Shown in pieces: positions 1 through 8,750 of a stretch of DNA of 64,000 nucleotides. Position numbers and translations under genes: made by a program. Under the pieces are notes generated by a model. That model did no database searches and had not been told where the DNA came from. It saw nothing but the letters and a program-made list of their open reading frames with translations. Numbering within the stretch: the stretch's first letter is position 1; each line of letters starts with the position of its first letter. Source of the DNA: Flavobacterium aciduliphilum (GTDB lineage Bacteria > Bacteroidota > Bacteroidia > Flavobacteriales > Flavobacteriaceae); contig NZ_QLSZ01000010.1 of assembly GCF_003268855.1 (NCBI RefSeq), forward strand, positions 62,001-126,000, read 5' to 3'.

Positions 1-398
1 GAAACAAAGCAAATGCTGCTCTTAGCACGTTACATGTAGAGGATGCCATCTCTATTTTACAAGCTGAATTCATTTCGAAAAATCGAGCGGAAGCACTTGA
101 TTATGCGATTTTAGCTAAGTGCTTCATTCTTACAAAGCAATTTGACAAAGCTGAAGATGTGTTGAAAACAGCGACTGAAAAATTCCCTACAGATACAAAT
201 TTACAATTGCAAAATGCTCATTTGTATCTCTTTACAGATAGAGTTTCTGAAGCTAAAGAATTACATAAAAAGTTTAAAAATCAGAATGTAAGCACTACTG
301 TTTCTTGGATTCAACAAACAAAGCAAGATTTTGAATTGTTTAAAAAGCAGCATTTACCCGACGATTATTTCAATAAGATTTTGAAAATTTTAGAATAA
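1..398 (+). CDS. C-terminal part of a repeat-like (TPR-type) protein, truncated by the window edge
   Basis: An open frame runs from the left edge (first full codon at base 3) to a TAA at 396-398, so the true start lies outside the window. The visible residues are helical and arranged in short helix pairs, with alternating Ala/Leu/Tyr/Lys positions (for example 'ALDYAILAKCFILT' and 'LQLQNAHLYLF'), which resembles tetratricopeptide repeats. No catalytic motif is visible. It ends three bases before menC and may be cotranscribed with it. The TPR call is inferred from helical pattern only; the function is unknown. Confidence 0.6.
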   Translation, partial: NKANAALSTLHVEDAISILQAEFISKNRAEALDYAILAKCFILTKQFDKAEDVLKTATEKFPTDTNLQLQNAHLYLFTDRVSEAKELHKKFKNQNVSTTVSWIQQTKQDFELFKKQHLPDDYFNKILKILE

Positions 399-401
399 AG
401 C

Positions 402-1457
402 ATGAAAGCTACATACCATCAATATATTCTAGATTTTAAACAACCTTCAGGCACCTCACGTGGTGTTTTGACACAAAAAGAAACCTGGTTTCTCATAGTA
501 GAAGATGAGCATGGTAAAAAAGGAATTGGAGAATGTGGGTTGTTAATAGGGTTAAGCGTCGATGACCAACCCGACTATCAAGAAAAATTGCAATGGGTAT
601 GTGATCATATCTATTTAGGCAGCACTCAACTTTGGGAAAAATTACGGGCCTATCCCTCGATACAATTTGGCGTCGAAATGGCTTTTCAATCGTTGTCTTC
701 CCATACTAGTTTCGAACTTTTCCCTACAGCCTTTACTAGGGGTGAAGATGCAATTGCAATCAATGGGTTAATATGGATGGGAACTCCCGAATTTATGAAA
801 AGTCAAATTGAAGAAAAATTGGCTCAAGGATTTCATTGTATTAAATTAAAAATAGGCGCGATTGATTTTGAACAAGAATTAGAACTCATTGCTTCAATTC
901 GGAGGCATTTTGATGCCACTCAAATTGAAATTCGATTGGATGCGAATGGTGCTTTTGAAGCGTCTAATGCTTTAGATAAGCTAATTCAATTATCAGAATA
1001 TGAAATACATAGCATAGAGCAACCTATTAAAAAAAATCAACTTGAAGCTATGGCTTCTTTGTGTCAACAATCACCCATTCCAATTGCATTGGATGAAGAA
1101 TTGATAGGTGTTTTTACTTATGAAGAAAAGGAACAATTAGTACAACAAATCAAACCACAATATATTATATTAAAACCAAGTTTTATTGGTGGGTTTAAAG
1201 GAACCCAAGAATGGATTGATGTGGCACAACAAAATAAAATAGGGTGGTGGATTACATCCGCTTTAGAAAGCAATATCGGCCTTAATGCCATTGCACAATG
1301 GACGTACACTTTAAAAAACCCACTGCCACAAGGACTTGGTACGGGAACTTTGTACCACAATAATTTTATTAGCCCTTTAGAAATAGCACACGGGAATTTA
1401 CACTACAAGCCTGATCAAAAATGGCAAGTAGAAATTGATAAAACTCATTTTTTTTAA
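402..1457 (+). CDS. menC: o-succinylbenzoate synthase (enolase superfamily)
   Basis: It dehydrates SHCHC to o-succinylbenzoate in menaquinone biosynthesis in the cytoplasm. The 351-residue length is normal for the family. The enolase-superfamily layout is visible: a capping domain at residues 1-110, then a barrel with the KxK catalytic pair (K148 and K150 in 'IKLKIG'), metal ligands D180 ('RLDAN'), E206 ('SIEQP') and D231 ('LDEE'), and the opposite base K258 ('ILKPS'). The glycine-rich C-terminal stretch ('GLGTGTLY') fits MenC of Bacteroidota. The ATG follows the preceding stop by three bases. Dipeptide epimerases share the fold, but the motif spacing and the absence of an epimerase specificity loop favour MenC. 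Confidence 0.88.
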   Translation: MKATYHQYILDFKQPSGTSRGVLTQKETWFLIVEDEHGKKGIGECGLLIGLSVDDQPDYQEKLQWVCDHIYLGSTQLWEKLRAYPSIQFGVEMAFQSLSSHTSFELFPTAFTRGEDAIAINGLIWMGTPEFMKSQIEEKLAQGFHCIKLKIGAIDFEQELELIASIRRHFDATQIEIRLDANGAFEASNALDKLIQLSEYEIHSIEQPIKKNQLEAMASLCQQSPIPIALDEELIGVFTYEEKEQLVQQIKPQYIILKPSFIGGFKGTQEWIDVAQQNKIGWWITSALESNIGLNAIAQWTYTLKNPLPQGLGTGTLYHNNFISPLEIAHGNLHYKPDQKWQVEIDKTHFF

Positions 1458-1511
1458 GTTGATTTTTTAGTAATTTTGATACGTATTCCAAACACTTCAT
1501 TTCATATACCC

Positions 1512-2606
1512 ATGCGTTCCATTCTCACACTTTCAATAGCACTATTTAGTTTTTATTTTTTGTCGTGCTCTTCAAAAAAATCTGACGAAATTAAGCCCAC
1601 CGTTGGCGCCATTACTGAAAGTATCTATGCGTCTGGCGTCATTAAATCGGAAGATCAATATACGGTATTTCCAACCGTGAGTGGGATTATGCAAAAACAA
1701 CTTGTAGCGGTTGGAGCATCAGTTGTAAAAGGGCAGAATCTCTTTCTGATTGATAATGACAAGGCTTCTTTAAACACTGAAAACGCTCGGTTAGCGTATG
1801 AGTTGAGTAAGGCCAGCAACCATTACATTCAAGATAAGATTGCCGATATGGAAGCCAAAGTACAAATGGCAAAAGATAAATTAGCCTTAGATGCATCGGT
1901 ATACAATAGAAACAAAAACATTAAGCAATATAATGTCATTTCTGAAGTGGATTATGAAAAAGTTGAATGGGCGTATAAAAATTCTAAATCCAATCTAGAA
2001 TCCTTACAAAAACAATTAGCGCAGTTGAAAGTGCAACTGTCAAATGAGCAGAAGCGAAATGCAATCAATGTGCAACTAAGTGAAAAAGCTCAGAGTGATT
2101 ACACAATAAAAAGTGCCTTTTCGGGAACATTATATGATGTTTTGGTTAAAGAAGGGGCATTAGTTTCGCCTCAAACTCCTTTGGCTATTGTAGGAAAGAA
2201 AAACGCATTTGTTATTGAATTGGATGTGGATGAAAATGATATGGTTCATGTGGCTGTTGGTAAAAAAGCTTTGATTACGCTAGATAGTTATAGAGGAACT
2301 GTTTTCGAAGCACTAGTGGATAAAATTTATCCTATTATGGATGAACGCTCTAGAACCTTTAAAATAGAAGCTCATTTTCTTACTCCACCACCAAAATTAT
2401 ATCCCAACTTGACTGTTGAAGCCAACCTCATTATTCAAACGAAAAAGAATGTTATGACGATTCCGAGATCATATGTTATAAATGACACCTATGTTCTAGT
2501 TGGTTCGAATCAAAAAAGAAAAATAAAAATAGGTTTAAGCGACTATCAGAATGTGGAAGTCTTGGGTGGATTGCATGCCAACGAAACACTATATAAACCA
2601 CAATAA
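1512..2606 (+). CDS. Periplasmic adaptor lipoprotein of an ABC exporter (HlyD/MacA family)
   Basis: This is a membrane-fusion protein expected to bridge the downstream ABC permease to an outer-membrane channel. I chose the ATG at 1512 rather than the upstream TTG at 1476 because it gives a clean lipoprotein signal peptide ending 'YFLSC' followed by SSKK. Next come a first half-lipoyl segment ('VSGIMQKQLVAVGASVVKG'), a long coiled-coil hairpin at about residues 85-195, the second half-lipoyl segment ('AFSGTLYDVLVKEGALV') and a beta-barrel domain. It overlaps the permease start by one base (TAATG), so the two are translationally coupled. No TolC gene is adjacent. The substrate cannot be told from sequence. 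Confidence 0.85.
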   Translation: MRSILTLSIALFSFYFLSCSSKKSDEIKPTVGAITESIYASGVIKSEDQYTVFPTVSGIMQKQLVAVGASVVKGQNLFLIDNDKASLNTENARLAYELSKASNHYIQDKIADMEAKVQMAKDKLALDASVYNRNKNIKQYNVISEVDYEKVEWAYKNSKSNLESLQKQLAQLKVQLSNEQKRNAINVQLSEKAQSDYTIKSAFSGTLYDVLVKEGALVSPQTPLAIVGKKNAFVIELDVDENDMVHVAVGKKALITLDSYRGTVFEALVDKIYPIMDERSRTFKIEAHFLTPPPKLYPNLTVEANLIIQTKKNVMTIPRSYVINDTYVLVGSNQKRKIKIGLSDYQNVEVLGGLHANETLYKPQ

Positions 2607-3862
2607 TGAATTTTAAACTCATTCTAAATATTGCCATTCATTTGCTAAGAGCCCGTCTCAAACAAAGTATTGTCGCGGCTGTTGGCGTTACTTTTGGTAT
2701 TGCCATGTTTATTACATTAGTCAGTTTTATGCATGGACTTAATAATATGCTGGATGAGTTGATGTTGAATCGGACGCCTCACGTTCGATTGTATAACGAA
2801 ATTAAACCCACTGAACACCAACCCGTTTTTTTGTCAGAACAGTATAAAAAAAGTGTGAATTTTATCAGTTCTATCAAACCTAAAGATCGAGGCAAAGATA
2901 TTTATAATAGTAAAGCCATTATTCATTATTTAAAACAAGATTCTAGAATTATTGATGTGGCGCCCAAAATAACTACTCCCGTATTTTTCAATTCAGGAAC
3001 GATTGAAATTTCTGGGGTTGTTTACGGAATTGACGCTGTTGCGGAAGAAAAATTATTTCGACTAAGCGATTATATTATTGAAGGTAATATTTCCGATTTG
3101 ACACAAAACAACAGCATCATCATCGGAAAAGGCTTAGCCGACAAAATGATGCTTAAGCGAGGCGATATTTTAAAAGTAACTACTGCTAAAGGAAATCTAG
3201 CGTCACTTAAAGTTGTTGGAATTACACAAATTGGCATAGCCGAACTGGATAATACGATGAGTTATACTTCTTTGAGTACTGCTCAAAAATTATTAGGAGC
3301 CCCAAAAAGTTATATTACTGATATTCAAGTCAAATTACATGACATCACTATGGCACCGGCACTCGCTAAAGAGTTTAGTGCCAAATTTAATGTTGATGCT
3401 ATTGATTATCAAACGTCCAATTCCCAATTTGAAACGGGAAGTACTGTGAGAAGTATCATTTCGTATGCTGTGGGTATTGTGTTGCTCATAGTAGCCGGAT
3501 TTGGGATATACAATATTTTGAATATGATGATTTTTGAAAAAATGGATAGTATCGCCATTTTGAAAGCAACAGGTTTTTCGGGAAATGATGTAAAATGGAT
3601 TTTTATTCTATTATCCATGGTCATTGGTGCTGCTGGAGGGCTCTTTGGCTTACTTTTCGGGTTTATTTTTACCTCAATTATTGATGTAATTCCTTTTAGT
3701 ACTGCGGCTTTACCTACTATAAAAACATATCCTATAGATTACAACAGTACGTATTATTTTGTAGGAATTACGTTTGCTTTGAGTACGACATTCATCGCTG
3801 GATTGTTTCCAGCCTTAAAGGCAAGTAAAGTCGATCCTGTTGAAATAATTCGTGGAAAATAA
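2606..3862 (+). CDS. ABC transporter permease, MacB/FtsX type
   Basis: It is the inner-membrane subunit of the exporter encoded at 1.5-4.6 kb. One N-terminal membrane helix (about residues 18-45) is followed by a large periplasmic domain of about 220 residues (MacB core type), then three helices (about 285-305, 335-360 and 385-405) forming the FtsX domain, with the typical 'EKMDSIAILKATGFSG' coupling loop and the C-terminal 'PALKASKVDPVEIIRG' motif. The length of 418 is normal. The start codon overlaps the stop of the adaptor gene. The family includes lipoprotein-releasing LolC/E and macrolide or peptide exporters; the MacA-like partner favours an exporter. Confidence 0.88.
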   Translation: MNFKLILNIAIHLLRARLKQSIVAAVGVTFGIAMFITLVSFMHGLNNMLDELMLNRTPHVRLYNEIKPTEHQPVFLSEQYKKSVNFISSIKPKDRGKDIYNSKAIIHYLKQDSRIIDVAPKITTPVFFNSGTIEISGVVYGIDAVAEEKLFRLSDYIIEGNISDLTQNNSIIIGKGLADKMMLKRGDILKVTTAKGNLASLKVVGITQIGIAELDNTMSYTSLSTAQKLLGAPKSYITDIQVKLHDITMAPALAKEFSAKFNVDAIDYQTSNSQFETGSTVRSIISYAVGIVLLIVAGFGIYNILNMMIFEKMDSIAILKATGFSGNDVKWIFILLSMVIGAAGGLFGLLFGFIFTSIIDVIPFSTAALPTIKTYPIDYNSTYYFVGITFALSTTFIAGLFPALKASKVDPVEIIRGK

Positions 3863-3872
3863 ATGATGGCTC

Positions 3873-4550
3873 ATGATTTCAAAAGTTTTAGAAACCAAAA
3901 AATTATCTAAGTTTTTCTATGACCCTGTAAAATTTCAGGTTCTCAAAGAGATTGACATGAGTATTAGTTCTGGTGAATTTGTTTCTATTGTTGGAAAATC
4001 AGGTTGTGGAAAATCGACACTGTTGTATTTATTATCCACGATGGATACCGATTATGAAGGAGAATTATTTATCAATGATGAGTTGGTTACAGGAAAAACC
4101 GATAAAGAATTTGCTTCCATTCGAAATGAAAAAATTGGATTCGTTTTTCAATTCCATTATTTGTTAACCGAATATAATGTATTGAAAAACGTGATGTTAC
4201 CTGGACTAAAATTAGGAAAGTTATCAGAAGAAGAAATCGAATACCATGCTATGGAACATCTAAGGACACTCGATATGCACGAACAAGCTTTAAAAATGCC
4301 CAATCAATTGAGTGGAGGACAAAAACAAAGAGTAGCCATTGCACGTGCTTTGATTAACAAGCCTCTTATTATTATGGGTGATGAACCTACAGGAAATTTA
4401 GATCATAAAAACAGTAATTTAGTTTTTGATATTTTTCAAAAACTAGCAATTGAACATAAACAAACGCTTTTAATAGTGACACACGATAATGATTTTGCCA
4501 CAAAAACAAACCGAATCATTACTATGGAGGATGGAAAAATAATTAAATAA
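3873..4550 (+). CDS. ABC transporter ATP-binding protein, LolD/MacB type
   Basis: It is the ATPase of the adaptor-permease-ATPase exporter. All motifs are intact: Walker A 'GKSGCGKST' near residue 42, Q-loop 'FVFQF', signature 'LSGGQKQRVAIARAL', Walker B 'LIIMGDEPTGNLD' and the H-loop 'VTHD'. At 225 residues it is the standard length of a stand-alone LolD-like subunit. It begins ten bases after the permease stop. Two upstream ATGs at 3863 and 3866 are out of frame. It is the last exporter gene before a rhodanese. Confidence 0.9.
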   Translation: MISKVLETKKLSKFFYDPVKFQVLKEIDMSISSGEFVSIVGKSGCGKSTLLYLLSTMDTDYEGELFINDELVTGKTDKEFASIRNEKIGFVFQFHYLLTEYNVLKNVMLPGLKLGKLSEEEIEYHAMEHLRTLDMHEQALKMPNQLSGGQKQRVAIARALINKPLIIMGDEPTGNLDHKNSNLVFDIFQKLAIEHKQTLLIVTHDNDFATKTNRIITMEDGKIIK

Positions 4551-4563
4551 TAAGTATAGTAAC

Positions 4564-4881
4564 ATGAAAAATTTATCACAAGAAGAGTGGGCTTCAAAAA
4601 TATCACTCGACGAGAATGCAGTTATATTAGATGTTCGAACAGAAGACGAGTGGAATGACGGATTTATTCCAGGAAGTGTATTAAATGATATTTATAAAGG
4701 GCAAGGGTTTATTTATAGATTAGACGAATTGGATAAAACAAAAAATTATTATGTTTACTGTAAAGCTGGTGGAAGAAGCGCTCAGGCTTGTATGATTATG
4801 GATCAAATGGGGTTTGAAAACACATATAATTTAGAAGGAGGATTTATGAATTGGGAAGGTGCTGTTGATTTTCCAAAATAA
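4564..4881 (+). CDS. Rhodanese-like domain protein
   Basis: A single-domain rhodanese of 105 residues without a signal peptide, so probably cytoplasmic. It has the N-terminal 'ILDVRTEDEW' and the active-site loop 'CKAGGRS' with the catalytic cysteine near residue 68, followed by 'GFENTYNLEGGFMNW'. It is expected to carry persulfide sulfur; the acceptor is unknown. It starts 13 bases after the ABC ATPase gene in the same direction and is followed by a strong terminator, so it is probably the last gene of that operon. A functional link with the exporter is only suggested by position. Confidence 0.85.
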   Translation: MKNLSQEEWASKISLDENAVILDVRTEDEWNDGFIPGSVLNDIYKGQGFIYRLDELDKTKNYYVYCKAGGRSAQACMIMDQMGFENTYNLEGGFMNWEGAVDFPK

Positions 4882-4904
4882 ACAGACAAATCAACACTTA
4901 CAAC

Positions 4905-4939
4905 AAAGGAAACTAGAGCCAATTCTAGTTTCCTTTTTT
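4905..4939 (+). terminator. Rho-independent terminator after the exporter/rhodanese genes
   Basis: A perfect 12-bp stem (4905-4916 with 4925-4936) has an 8-base loop and is followed by a run of T. It lies 24 bases after the rhodanese stop codon. Confidence 0.85.
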
Positions 4940-5060
4940 AGTTTTATTAGGGTATTCTTGAGAGACTTAACATTAACATAACCTTAATAAAATGAAAACA
5001 TAATTTGTATGTAACAAGGACTTTACATTGTTGCAGTTAATTTGCCAAAAAAAACAAATT

Positions 5061-8000
5061 ATGGTTAAAAAATTATTTTTACTTGTTGTGTTCCTACTAA
5101 ATGCAGGAATTTCATTCGCACAAATTACGTCATCTTCATTGAGTGGTAAGGTTTCAGATGGAACAAGTCCGGTTGTTGAAGCGACTGTAATCGTTACACA
5201 TTTACCAACCAATACAAATTATGAAACGACCACAGACAAACAAGGGCGTTTTGGTTTTGATAATTTGAACGTTGGAGGACCATACAAGATTGTTATCAGA
5301 AGTATGGATATTACAGAGTATACCAATTCTCAAATTAATTTGTCACTTGGAGATAATGATTTACAAACCATAAAAGTAAAACGTAACGAAAATGTATTAC
5401 AAGAAGTTACGATTGCTACAAAGAAAAATGCAGTAAAATATGGGGTTAATATCAATCAAGCGGTTATTAATGGTTTGCCTAACATCAATAGAGGTATTCA
5501 AGATGTTACCAAGTTGGTTCCCCAAAGTGCAAACAATTCTTTTGCAGGAACCAATTTTAGATATAACAACGTAACCATTGATGGTTCAATCAACAATGAT
5601 GCAATTGGTTTTAGTCCGTCTTTGGGTGGCCAATCAGGTACTTCTGGGATGCCAGGAAGTAGTACTAGAACCAATTCTATAAGTTTAGATGCCATCCAAG
5701 ATGTGCAAGTGTATATTGCACCTTATGACGTGAAACTTGGAAATTTCTTAGGAGGAAGTGTAAATGCTGTAACGCGTAGTGGAAGCAATACCGTTACAGG
5801 TTCTGCTTATGCTTATGGTAGAAATGCTGCGATAACAGGTCCAAATAAAGTAGGTGATGGTTCTAAAATGCCTAGTGCTTTTGAAGATTATCAAGTTGGA
5901 TTTAGAGTAGGATTGCCTTTGATTAAAGATAAATTGTTTTATTTCACTAACGCGGAATATACAAAAAGAACTGATCCAGTTTTTTATAATGCTGGAGATC
6001 TTGATGCAAATGGAAATGTCTATTCCTTGGTTGACAATACCACAGCACAAACCATATCTGATTTTGTAAAAACAAAATATGGATTTAATGTAGGTTCATA
6101 CAGTGCCTATAACAACTATTCTGAAAGTAAAAAATTCTTTAATAAAATCGATTGGAAAATTAATGGTAAACATGCGCTTTCTTTCCGAAATAATGTTGTG
6201 TTTGCAGAAGCATCAAATTTAGAGCGTGATGCCGCAAATTTTAGATTTTCAAGCATGGATTTTGTGCAAAAAAATAGAGCTATTAGTTCGGTTTTAGAAT
6301 TAAAAAGTCACTTTAATACAAGATGGTCAAACTCTTTAATATTAGGTTATTCAGGGATTAAAGATTATCGCGAACCTACTTCAGAAAACTATATGTTTCC
6401 ACAAGTAGAAATAGGATATAGTGGCGGAACTATCTTTTTAGGAAATGATCGTGAAGCTACAGTATTTAACATGAAACAAAATACTACTGAAATTACGGAT
6501 AATTTAACTTATAAAATAGGAAATCATACCTTACTTTTTGGTACTCACAACGAGCTTTATGACATCAACTACGGATTTGTAAATGCTTTAAACGGACGTG
6601 TTTCTTACAAAACATTAGCGGATTTTTACAACTCATTGCCAGTGAGAGTAAGAGGAACTTACCCATTTGATGGTTCGACACGCGATGATATTTTCAACAA
6701 TCCGTATGCTAAATTTAAAGTAAACATGTATAGTGCATACATTCAAGATGATATTAAAATTGGTAACAAATTGAAAGTATCTCCAGGAATTAGAGTAGAT
6801 TATACAGATTTACCTACCAAGCCAAACTTAAGTAGTCAAGTTCAAAATTCTCCTGTTGACCCCTATTATGGAACAACTTATAACTATACACCGCTAAATC
6901 AAATCAAAAATAATTATTTTTCAACAGCTTCTTTATCTCCAAGATTTGGTTTTACTTATGATGTAAAAGGAGATAAATCATTTATTGTAAGAGGTGGTTC
7001 AGGAGTGTTTACAGGAAGAATTCCTTTTGCATGGTTAGGATATGCGTATTATAATGATGGTGTGGGGTATGGAAGTTATGATAAAAACAATCTTACTGCT
7101 GCAGATGTTGGGTCGTATGGCGATCCTTTAGCTACCAATGGATTGAATGGCTATCACGATGCTTCTCCTAAAGTGCAAGCGGATTTGATTGATAACAAAT
7201 TCAAAATGCCACAAATTTGGAGAAATTCCTTAGCTTTTGACTATACCTTTAAAGGATATAAATTTACTATAGAAGGTCTTTATACAAAAGTGATTACCGA
7301 TTTAATGTTCCAACAAGTAAATAAAACAGATGATGTGAAATATTTTACATATGATGTGAATCATCAAATGCCTATTTACGGTACAAATCCATATCCAAAC
7401 ATCAATCCTTCCTTCTCTAATGCGTATATGTTATCCAATACTAGCAAAGGATACCGTTACAATATTACAGGTATGGTGTCTAAATTGTATGATTTTGGAT
7501 TCAATTTTACTGCAGCCTACACGTATGGTGTAGCTAAAGATATTACGAATGGAATTCGTAACTCAATGGAAAGTAACTATCAAATGAACCAATCGTTAAC
7601 ACCAAATGACCCACAGTTGGCTAATTCAAACTTTGCAATCAAACACAGAATTGTTTCAAATGTTGGGTATATCGTTGGATTGTCTAAAACTAATAAGTTA
7701 TCGGCCAATGTGTATTTTAATGCACAATCTGGAAATCCATTCACTTGGGGATTTGTAAACAGTACACTAGCAGGAACAGGACAAGCAGCAGGATTGGCAT
7801 ACGTATTTAAAGATGCTGCTGAAGCTTCTAAATATATTGGAACGGTTTCTGGAGGTGTATTTACACCTAATGTTCAACAAGTGGCAGATTATGAAAATTT
7901 TATCAATAATAACGAGTATTTAAGTAGTAGAAGAGGACAGTTTACTGAGCGTAATGGAGATTTTACACCATGGAATATTCAAGCTGACATGCGTATCATG

Positions 8001-8291
8001 GACGAAATAAGTTTTAAAACAAAAAAGGAAAATACACATACGATTCAACTGTCATTGAGTATCATCAACGTTGGAAATATGTTAAATAAAAATTGGGGAA
8101 GAAGTTATTTTGTACCTAATACCTATAACTCAACAGTTAGTGTAGGTTTAACAAAAACAGGGAATTTACCAACAGGAACACCAAATGCAGGTGATCCGGT
8201 ATATACATTTAAAACACCGACTTCAACATATGTAGTTGATCAATTTGCATCTCGTTTCCAAGCGCAATTCGGAATACGTTATTCATTCTAA
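5061..8291 (+). CDS. Oar-like TonB-dependent outer-membrane receptor with carboxypeptidase-regulatory-like N-terminal domain
   Basis: A large beta-barrel protein of 1,076 residues from the ATG at 5061. That start gives a clear signal peptide ending 'GISFAQ'; the frame is open to 5028, but the extra residues would precede the signal. After the signal comes a CarboxypepD_reg-like domain (about residues 20-110, 'GKVSDG', 'TDKQGRFGFDNLNVGGPY', 'LSLGDND'), then a plug domain (about 115-240, with 'NNVTIDGSINND' and 'GGSVNAVTRSGSN') and a long barrel ending 'FGIRYSF', whose final aromatic residue is typical of outer-membrane barrels. Oar-type proteins are related to TonB receptors, and their substrates are usually unknown. 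No SusD partner is adjacent. A strong terminator precedes it. The next gene repeats its N-terminal domain. Confidence 0.88.
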   Translation: MVKKLFLLVVFLLNAGISFAQITSSSLSGKVSDGTSPVVEATVIVTHLPTNTNYETTTDKQGRFGFDNLNVGGPYKIVIRSMDITEYTNSQINLSLGDNDLQTIKVKRNENVLQEVTIATKKNAVKYGVNINQAVINGLPNINRGIQDVTKLVPQSANNSFAGTNFRYNNVTIDGSINNDAIGFSPSLGGQSGTSGMPGSSTRTNSISLDAIQDVQVYIAPYDVKLGNFLGGSVNAVTRSGSNTVTGSAYAYGRNAAITGPNKVGDGSKMPSAFEDYQVGFRVGLPLIKDKLFYFTNAEYTKRTDPVFYNAGDLDANGNVYSLVDNTTAQTISDFVKTKYGFNVGSYSAYNNYSESKKFFNKIDWKINGKHALSFRNNVVFAEASNLERDAANFRFSSMDFVQKNRAISSVLELKSHFNTRWSNSLILGYSGIKDYREPTSENYMFPQVEIGYSGGTIFLGNDREATVFNMKQNTTEITDNLTYKIGNHTLLFGTHNELYDINYGFVNALNGRVSYKTLADFYNSLPVRVRGTYPFDGSTRDDIFNNPYAKFKVNMYSAYIQDDIKIGNKLKVSPGIRVDYTDLPTKPNLSSQVQNSPVDPYYGTTYNYTPLNQIKNNYFSTASLSPRFGFTYDVKGDKSFIVRGGSGVFTGRIPFAWLGYAYYNDGVGYGSYDKNNLTAADVGSYGDPLATNGLNGYHDASPKVQADLIDNKFKMPQIWRNSLAFDYTFKGYKFTIEGLYTKVITDLMFQQVNKTDDVKYFTYDVNHQMPIYGTNPYPNINPSFSNAYMLSNTSKGYRYNITGMVSKLYDFGFNFTAAYTYGVAKDITNGIRNSMESNYQMNQSLTPNDPQLANSNFAIKHRIVSNVGYIVGLSKTNKLSANVYFNAQSGNPFTWGFVNSTLAGTGQAAGLAYVFKDAAEASKYIGTVSGGVFTPNVQQVADYENFINNNEYLSSRRGQFTERNGDFTPWNIQADMRIMDEISFKTKKENTHTIQLSLSIINVGNMLNKNWGRSYFVPNTYNSTVSVGLTKTGNLPTGTPNAGDPVYTFKTPTSTYVVDQFASRFQAQFGIRYSF

Positions 8292-8306
8292 TCAAGATTA
8301 AAATAA

Positions 8307-8693
8307 ATGAAAATTGTTATAACTTTTTTTGCAAGTTTCTTCTGTATGCTTGCTTCTGCTCAAATTACATCTGCAACCTTAAATGGAAAAATAACCGATG
8401 GTGAAGTTCCGATTGCTCATGCCAAAATTACCTTAATTCATTTACCAACAAATGCTAAATTTGAAGGAGAAACGGATAAAAAAGGACGATTCAGTATTGA
8501 TAATTTAGATGTAGGAGGCCCTTATCAATTGGTTGTAGACAGCAATGAAATACAAGCCTATTCTAAAAAGAACATACAATTATCCCTTGGAGACAATGAT
8601 TTTCCAAAACCGATAATAGTGAATCGAAAAGAGGAGAAAACTATTCAAGAAGTATCTTTAGAAGAAAAATCGGATGTTATAAAATCGAATTAA
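8307..8693 (+). CDS. Secreted stand-alone carboxypeptidase-regulatory-like domain, truncated paralogue of the preceding receptor's N-terminus
   Basis: This protein of 128 residues has a signal peptide ('FFCMLASAQ') and one CarboxypepD_reg-like domain. It matches the N-terminal domain of the receptor just upstream block by block: 'QITS', 'HLPTN', 'TDK.GRF', 'DNL.VGGPY', 'LSLGDND' and 'QEV' occur in the same order and spacing. There is no plug or barrel. After the domain it ends with a short charged tail. It lies 15 bases after the receptor stop and before a terminator, so it should be cotranscribed. It may be a relic of tandem duplication or a periplasmic accessory protein. The alignment is seen directly; the role is unknown. 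Confidence 0.75.
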   Translation: MKIVITFFASFFCMLASAQITSATLNGKITDGEVPIAHAKITLIHLPTNAKFEGETDKKGRFSIDNLDVGGPYQLVVDSNEIQAYSKKNIQLSLGDNDFPKPIIVNRKEEKTIQEVSLEEKSDVIKSN

Positions 8694-8714
8694 AGTATTT
8701 GTTTTGTTTATAGT

Positions 8715-8747
8715 AAAGGGGCATTTCATAATTTGAAGTGCCCTTTT
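8715..8747. terminator. Bidirectional terminator between convergent genes
   Basis: An imperfect 12-bp stem (8715-8726 with 8736-8747) has a 9-base loop, with A-rich and T-rich flanks on either side. It sits between the stop at 8693 (plus) and the stop at 8751 (minus). Confidence 0.75.
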
Positions 8748-8750
8748 TAG

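Noticed and set aside
5748-6050. 100-codon antisense ORF in the TonB-dependent receptor
   Set aside because: It is Ile/Ser-rich and entirely opposite the receptor's plug region, with no family resemblance.
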